Shown: positions 59,196 to 64,000 of the stretch, one piece after another | How positions within the stretch are numbered: the stretch's first letter is position 1 | How the letters are laid out: every line of letters starts with the position of its first letter | DNA from: Ascidia mentula | Lineage: Eukaryota > Chordata > Ascidiacea > Phlebobranchia > Ascidiidae | Direction of reading: 5' to 3' | Assembly: GCA_947561715.1 (NCBI GenBank) | Contig: OX387201.1 | Span: 15,266,001 to 15,330,000, forward strand | Length of the DNA: 64,000 nucleotides | Made by a program: the position numbers and the translations under genes | The notes under the pieces: model-generated | What the model saw: the letters and a program-made list of their open reading frames with translations, nothing else | Database searches by the model: none | What the model was told of the DNA's origin: nothing

Positions 59196-60699
59196 TGAAC
59201 ATATACAAAATACCTGTTAAATTTCTACTACTCATCGTTATTATTTTTCTACGAATATCATTGGCAATTTACATTGCATTAATGCAAAAATGTTAAGTTT
59301 GGCCCACTCACTGTATCAACCAAGATTTTTAGGATAATACGTGTTCACTGTAAAGGTGCTATCTTGGCAATTTAGCAACAAATATACACCACTCTGCCAA
59401 GCACTTACCAGTTTGTCTGTTGCACGCCATCTTTTTTTATGACATGATCATATTCTGTCTGAATCTTTCTGCTATAGCATAGTTAAACCACCAGCAGTCT
59501 GATCTTGTGTTGTTGTACAAACATATAAACCTGTAAAGTAAAATAGAGGTCGTTTATTTTGTCTTTTGTAATACATTTTCTTCAATAGTTTTTGTAATAT
59601 TTTGATTTAATTCGTGTGTTTTTTGTATTTTTTCGGTGCTATCGTGTGTACGACAATCATGACATTTTTTATTATCGACTAAATAATTATGCAAACCAAA
59701 TAAATTGATAACACCACAAAGGGGCTGCTATTAGTAAACGTATGTTTGCAATTGGTTTTGACAACAACGAATGGCCCGTTTCAAATATGTGCAAGCATTA
59801 TATAACTCGCCCATAATTTACGTAATAATAACAGACTGACTTTAAAATTCAAAAGTTCAGTAGTTTCAGTAATAATAACAAAATGTGCCCCATTGCCAAT
59901 ACTCCTAAATAAGTGATTTTACCAGTAATAATGGCAAGAGACCAAAAAGTGTACCATCTACAATTCTCTAAGCAAGGTTTGTCGAAAGGATATGGGAAAT
60001 TAACTGCCAACAACACATGAAATGACCAGTGTCACTGAAGTGTTTGGTAATCTGTACAACGTGACTTTATCTTACTGGAACAATTTTATAGTTGGCAATT
60101 TGTCTGTTGCAATACCGTTAAGCACTCGTAGTGGAAACCAGCTAGTAGTCGTTCACTTCCACATATTTGCTGTTAAAAAACTTCGTCGGATGTTTCCCAC
60201 TAGTTGAGGAGATCCTTGATAGTTTTCTTGTTTGTTCCAAGTCAGTTTATTTTAGTAATTTGATTTACTGTACCTCTGCCTTTTAAATCAAATCTAAACT
60301 AAGCCTAAATATTATATTACACCTAGATTTGCAATCATTGCATTGGAACAATTTCTTTAACTTCAATAACTTAAATCGTTTAGAAGTTTTGGAATGAAGT
60401 CAGGTGGCTTATTATTAAAATTAAAAACGAACATTAAGAAATCAGATTTTGCAAATACAAAATTGCAAGTTAACGCAGAAAGCTGTACGGGCAAATATTT
60501 TAAGCAGAGTTACTTTTGAAACTACAGTGAGTCCGTTATTATAACTGCAATAGCTTGAACCAGCTCATCGCATTGACTTTCAAATTAACTCCTAATTCAT
60601 TACGACAATGGTTTCCACCTTTTTGCACTTATGAACCCGGAAAAGAAAAAAATCGAAAAGAAAATGTATTAAACACAACATGTACTAAATTCTCTTGAT
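59196..60699. other. Non-coding remainder of the tandem unit
   Basis: 59280-60010 is collinear with 62100-62970 (for example GGTGCTATCTTGGCAA and TGAATCTTTCTGCTATAGC). 60318-60365 matches 56340-56387, 60440-60520 matches 57720-57800, and 60580-60660 matches 57930-58010. So a second, deleted copy of the 56340-60010 region starts near 60318. No gene found here. Confidence 0.5.
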
Positions 60700-61310
60700 T
60701 TTTTGTATAAGTTTGAATTTTGTATTACAAAAAGTACACTAGCTTTCGCGAGTACCTCTCGCTTCATCAGGGGAAAATAAACACAATGCGATTCAACAAG
60801 CAAGCGCAAGACGGTCTAATAAAAAAGGCACTGTGAAACGATAAGTTGTTGTTCGTTGGCGTCGTCGTGTAGCGGCATCGTTCCTGAGGCGTCGTCGTGT
60901 TGATAATGGCTCATGAATCACCAATCTCTGTTCAGCCCATCTTTGATGGCGTTGAAGCGGTTAATGTGGTGTTGCTCGGCCGTTTCCCTTGCTAGTCTTG
61001 ATTTTCCTTTGACTTTTTGCAAGACCATTACCCGTATGTCGTCCACGCTATGATTGGGCTCGTTGAAGTGTGCCCCTACTGGCTTTTCAGTGTTTTTGTG
61101 TCGGACATTGTTCTTGTGGCCACTCATTCGCTTTCGCAGAGTTTGCCCTGTCTGTCCAATGTACAGAGCTTGTGGGCAGCGGGCACATGTTATTGCGTAC
61201 ACCACGTTCGTTGATTTGCAACTGAATGATCCCTTTGGTGTGTTGGGATAGTTCGTATACATATAAAGACTAATACGGCACGTTTTATAACTTAAACACA
61301 ATATAATAGT
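60700..61310 (-). mobile_element. Penelope-like retroelement, 5'-truncated 3' end
   Basis: Consists of the endonuclease-coding end (60918-61301) and a short 3' tail. In the tail, on the minus strand, CTGATGA, a GCGAG/CTCGC stem and GAAA (about 60748-60772) form a hammerhead-like core, as known for Penelope-like element terminal repeats. The reverse-transcriptase part is absent. It interrupts the homology between the two tandem units (60660 to 61380), so it arrived after that duplication. Confidence 0.7.
60918..61301 (-). CDS. GIY-YIG endonuclease domain of a Penelope-like element
   Basis: 127-codon open frame. From VVYAITCARCPQALYIGQTG come the CxxC and the GIY-YIG pair (in the variant form VVY..LYIGQTG), then LRKRMSGH with the catalytic Arg region, and HFN near the middle. 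The acidic metal-binding residue is probably in the segment ARETAEQHHINRF. This is the EN domain that follows the reverse transcriptase in EN-bearing Penelope-like elements. Only the C-terminal domain remains, ending in a stop near 60918. Confidence 0.75.
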   Translation of the reverse strand: MCLSYKTCRISLYMYTNYPNTPKGSFSCKSTNVVYAITCARCPQALYIGQTGQTLRKRMSGHKNNVRHKNTEKPVGAHFNEPNHSVDDIRVMVLQKVKGKSRLARETAEQHHINRFNAIKDGLNRDW

Positions 61311-61379
61311 AAAAAAAATATCTAATTTTTTGGGGGGTCGTGGTCAGAGAAATAATCATAACAGTATTAAACTGTTATT

Positions 61380-62055
61380 AATTTTATTTTTTTTATATAT
61401 TTTTTACTTAAGAGGATGCAACTACTTATGAAGACGGAGATGAAATTGATGTCGGTTGTTCGTCCTTCGTTTACTACAAAGGGTTTAGGGCGGTAACCAG
61501 TACGTGCGTAAAATATGGTTTCAGAACGGAATTAAATTAATTATATAAATTTTTCAGAGATTCTCAAATGGATTAAGGCTATAATGTCATTCCAAACCAG
61601 CTCAACAGTTTACACCAAACGACCAATACCCGTGACGTCAGGTTCCTATATTAGTACTTCAGCATTCTGTTACTATTAGATTCTCATTATTTTGGAACGT
61701 AATGTCAAACACATTAACCTTGGGACAACACGTAACGCATGCCAATGCCAGTGTTTACGCATAATTTGGTTACTATTTACCTTCGAAAAAGATTACACGT
61801 TTGCAACCATATTTGTTGATTAAATATGTTCAGTTATATGTGCAAGTGGTTTTAACCAGAAATAGAAATTCGTTTCATATTTTATATTTAAAGATGGTCG
61901 TATGTCGAGCGACAGCGATGACAACACTTCCTTAAACTCTGTCACCATCCAGTTGATAAAATGCACCTTGAATCATTCTCCAATTACACCCAATGCTGGA
62001 ATTTGGGAACACAGAATAGCAAAAGAAATAGCCGAGCCAATTACTGGCATATAAT
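61380..62055 (+). pseudogene. Fragment 3 of the triplicated gene-like unit
   Basis: Matches 58220-58866: a CCP-half-like piece (EDATTYEDGDEIDVGCSSFV from about 61412) and a terminal Ser/Asp-rich piece (61894-62055, starting DGRMSSDSDDN). The connecting sequence is more diverged and piece a is missing because of the Penelope insertion. Probably dead. Confidence 0.4.
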
Positions 62056-64000
62056 TTCAAGTTGAACGGATATCCCTGCTTGTACATACAAAACGTCTAT
62101 TTGCATTAAATGTTGATTTTGGCCCACTAACTGTATCAACAAAGAATGTTTGCTTGAAACGTGTTAACTGTAAAGGTGCTATCTTGGCAAATGCCTGGGC
62201 TGCGAAACCTCTAACCCTAATAATCTTGGAAAATGCCTGGGCTGTGAAGCTTCTAAACCTAGTGATCTTGGCAAATAGCAACAAATATACACCTGCTAAA
62301 CACTTACCAGTTTGGCTAATAAATAAAGTCCAATACGTAACCAAATTTGCACGCAAACATATTTACGACATGATTGTATTGCATCTGAATCTTTCTGCTA
62401 TAGCCATGGTTCTTACCATCAGTAACTTGATTATGTGTTATTGTATAAACATATGACCTTTATGTGTAATCATTTCACAAACTTGTGAGTAAAATAGACG
62501 TCGTTTAATTGTAGTGTTGTCTTTCATATTGTATTTTCTCCACTCATTTTTGTATTGTTTTGATTTAATCCGCGTGTTTTTGTATATTTTCGGTGCTATG
62601 GTACATGACCATCAAGATTTGATAAATTTTGTAACATGTTTAATTATTGAATAAATAATTGTACAAAATTAACAAGGCAAAGTGTGCGATTGGTTTTAAC
62701 AGCCACGACCTTCGCAGTTTTAAATTTGTGTGTAGGCATTTATACGACTGTTATTCCCGTATAACGTTCGATATTACGAACGTTCAGTGTTAATTATTTA
62801 GTTTTATGGTAATAGACCCATTTCATAGGATTAATTTAATGGCAAAAAGTTCCCCATTGACAATACTCCTAAATAAGTGACATGACCACTAATAATGACA
62901 AGGGACAAAAACGTGTACCATTTATAATTCTCTGAGCAAAGTTTGTCGTGAGGATATGGGTAATTATCATGCAATACACACACATACGGTATCAATACCT
63001 GAAGAAGTCTCGCTGAATAGCAGACGAAACATTGTAAAATAAAACACGTAAATTTTATGCCAGAAGTGCAGTGCGTTTTAAACTGCAATATGCCTGGCCG
63101 CAACAGGAGTTTCATAAGCTTTATTTTTATTGTGAGTTTACCAGTGGATTAAAGTAGTTCAAAAGTATGATGACAACACATCCCTAAGCAAAGCCCATCA
63201 ATAATCTGTTGTCACAAGCCATGTGGAAAATTGAAAAAGTTGTACATCTACCCGAGAGGCCACAACATAACAAGATCTGTTTTTGATCATGCTCGAATCA
63301 ATAATCAGAAAAGCTGTTTGATCCGATGCAATGAACATAATATACTGTACAAAGTTAGACTGGTAAATACGATCCAACCCGTATCATTACATTGGGGGTC
63401 GTCCTGAAGTTTTGGTTCATAACAGGTGTAGGTCATGCAGAAAACCTGGAAACTTTAACTACATTAAAATATCGTGTACAGCTCAAACATGTACAGAACG
63501 TGCAGAACAGAAATTATCATACACAGAAATTAAGGAAACATTGCTGCATGCATGTTTGCATCATGATATTGCTATATTTGCGAAAAACAACGTCCATAAA
63601 TTGTTTTATTTGGTGCAAGTGATAACCTAGTTTGTTCTAGTTTGTTCAATGGCAAAATTGTCATATGCTTAGGTCGGCATACAAACGTGGAGGGACTGTT
63701 TTCTGGGGAATTACCGCAAGGTAAAATCTATTGTGGCAACCCATGGATTTCGCCCCGTCTCAGCACTCATCAAATAATTAGAAGGAATGCGTGAGCGTTT
63801 TCTGTAATGACAAGATATATCAGACAACTGTAACTACATGCCAGATAAGTTAAACGTATACTGTTCATCGTCACTTGTTACCAAGGACACAGTTAATGCA
63901 CGCTTGTGAGGGACCGGATAAGCCGTATAGTAGGCCAAATGCCTGTCGTAATGAGTAGGTTTGCCGTTTACTCTTAAAGAAAAGGTCGCTGAAACTTGTA
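62056..64000. other. Right-end non-coding sequence
   Basis: 62100-62970 is the second copy of 59280-60010. A small local duplication lies at 62185-62275 (TCTTGG(C/A)AAATGCCTGGGCTG twice). 63000-63040 holds a weaker hammerhead-like string (CTGAAGAAGTCTCGC.. then GACGAAAC). Beyond that I see only two overlapping 70-codon open frames (63392-63630), which are unconvincing. Confidence 0.4.

Noticed and set aside
1-64000. LTR retroelements or other virus-derived copies
   Set aside because: No paired LTRs, gag/pol-like frames or envelope-like frames were recognised; retroelement traces are Penelope-like and SINE-like only.

Overview
The window looks like an animal nuclear genome. It is AT-rich, has many short spliced exons with GT-AG (and a few GC-AG) introns, secreted EGF-repeat proteins, an LDLa/7TM receptor, and abundant hAT, pogo, MULE, Penelope-like and SINE-like repeats. 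Short introns and compact tandem gene families fit an invertebrate deuterostome such as an ascidian. That placement is inference; no single marker proves the species.

The main content is a family of secreted mosaic proteins built from an unnamed domain of about 90 residues and from EGF domains. I call the domain WGFR, after its core 'PWGFRA..RRTD..GWGQ..L.W.A.FG'. Every internal exon is one whole domain with 1-1 phase. Copy C (42310-50930, minus) can be read completely: 24 exons, 1307 residues, signal peptide, 8 WGFR and 15 EGF domains. Copy A (18922 down to and past base 1, minus) is its close duplicate, but its 16th exon is split by a 12,072-bp insertion (1489-13560). Copy B (23172-28065, minus) has exons 11-24 only. 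It meets, head to head at about 28221, the 3' half of a divergent plus-strand relative D (about 28222-30303). A decayed plus-strand scrap of the family lies at 31640-32365.

The insertion in copy A resembles a giant foldback element. It has a 3-bp target duplication (TCC), a left arm of about 6 and a right arm of about 27 copies of the same 77-bp unit in inverted orientation, and between them about 45 copies of a 190/191-bp satellite.

The centre (33230-37287, minus) is one well-resolved gene: a 1194-residue receptor with about 15 LDLa modules fused to a relaxin/glycoprotein-hormone-type 7TM domain. From 37400 to 41980 I see no convincing gene, only diverged repeats.

The right end holds a plus-strand gene (53535-57455; 264 residues) encoding two CULT (cereblon-type) domains. 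The first keeps all three pocket tryptophans and the second keeps one. Its first intron carries a decayed pogo-type transposon, which itself contains a SINE-like insertion. Downstream, 58110-60010 and 61370-62970 are tandem copies of a gene-like unit (a third piece is at 21838-22844). They are separated by a Penelope-like fragment with a GIY-YIG endonuclease. Hammerhead-ribozyme-like cores recur in several of the repeats.
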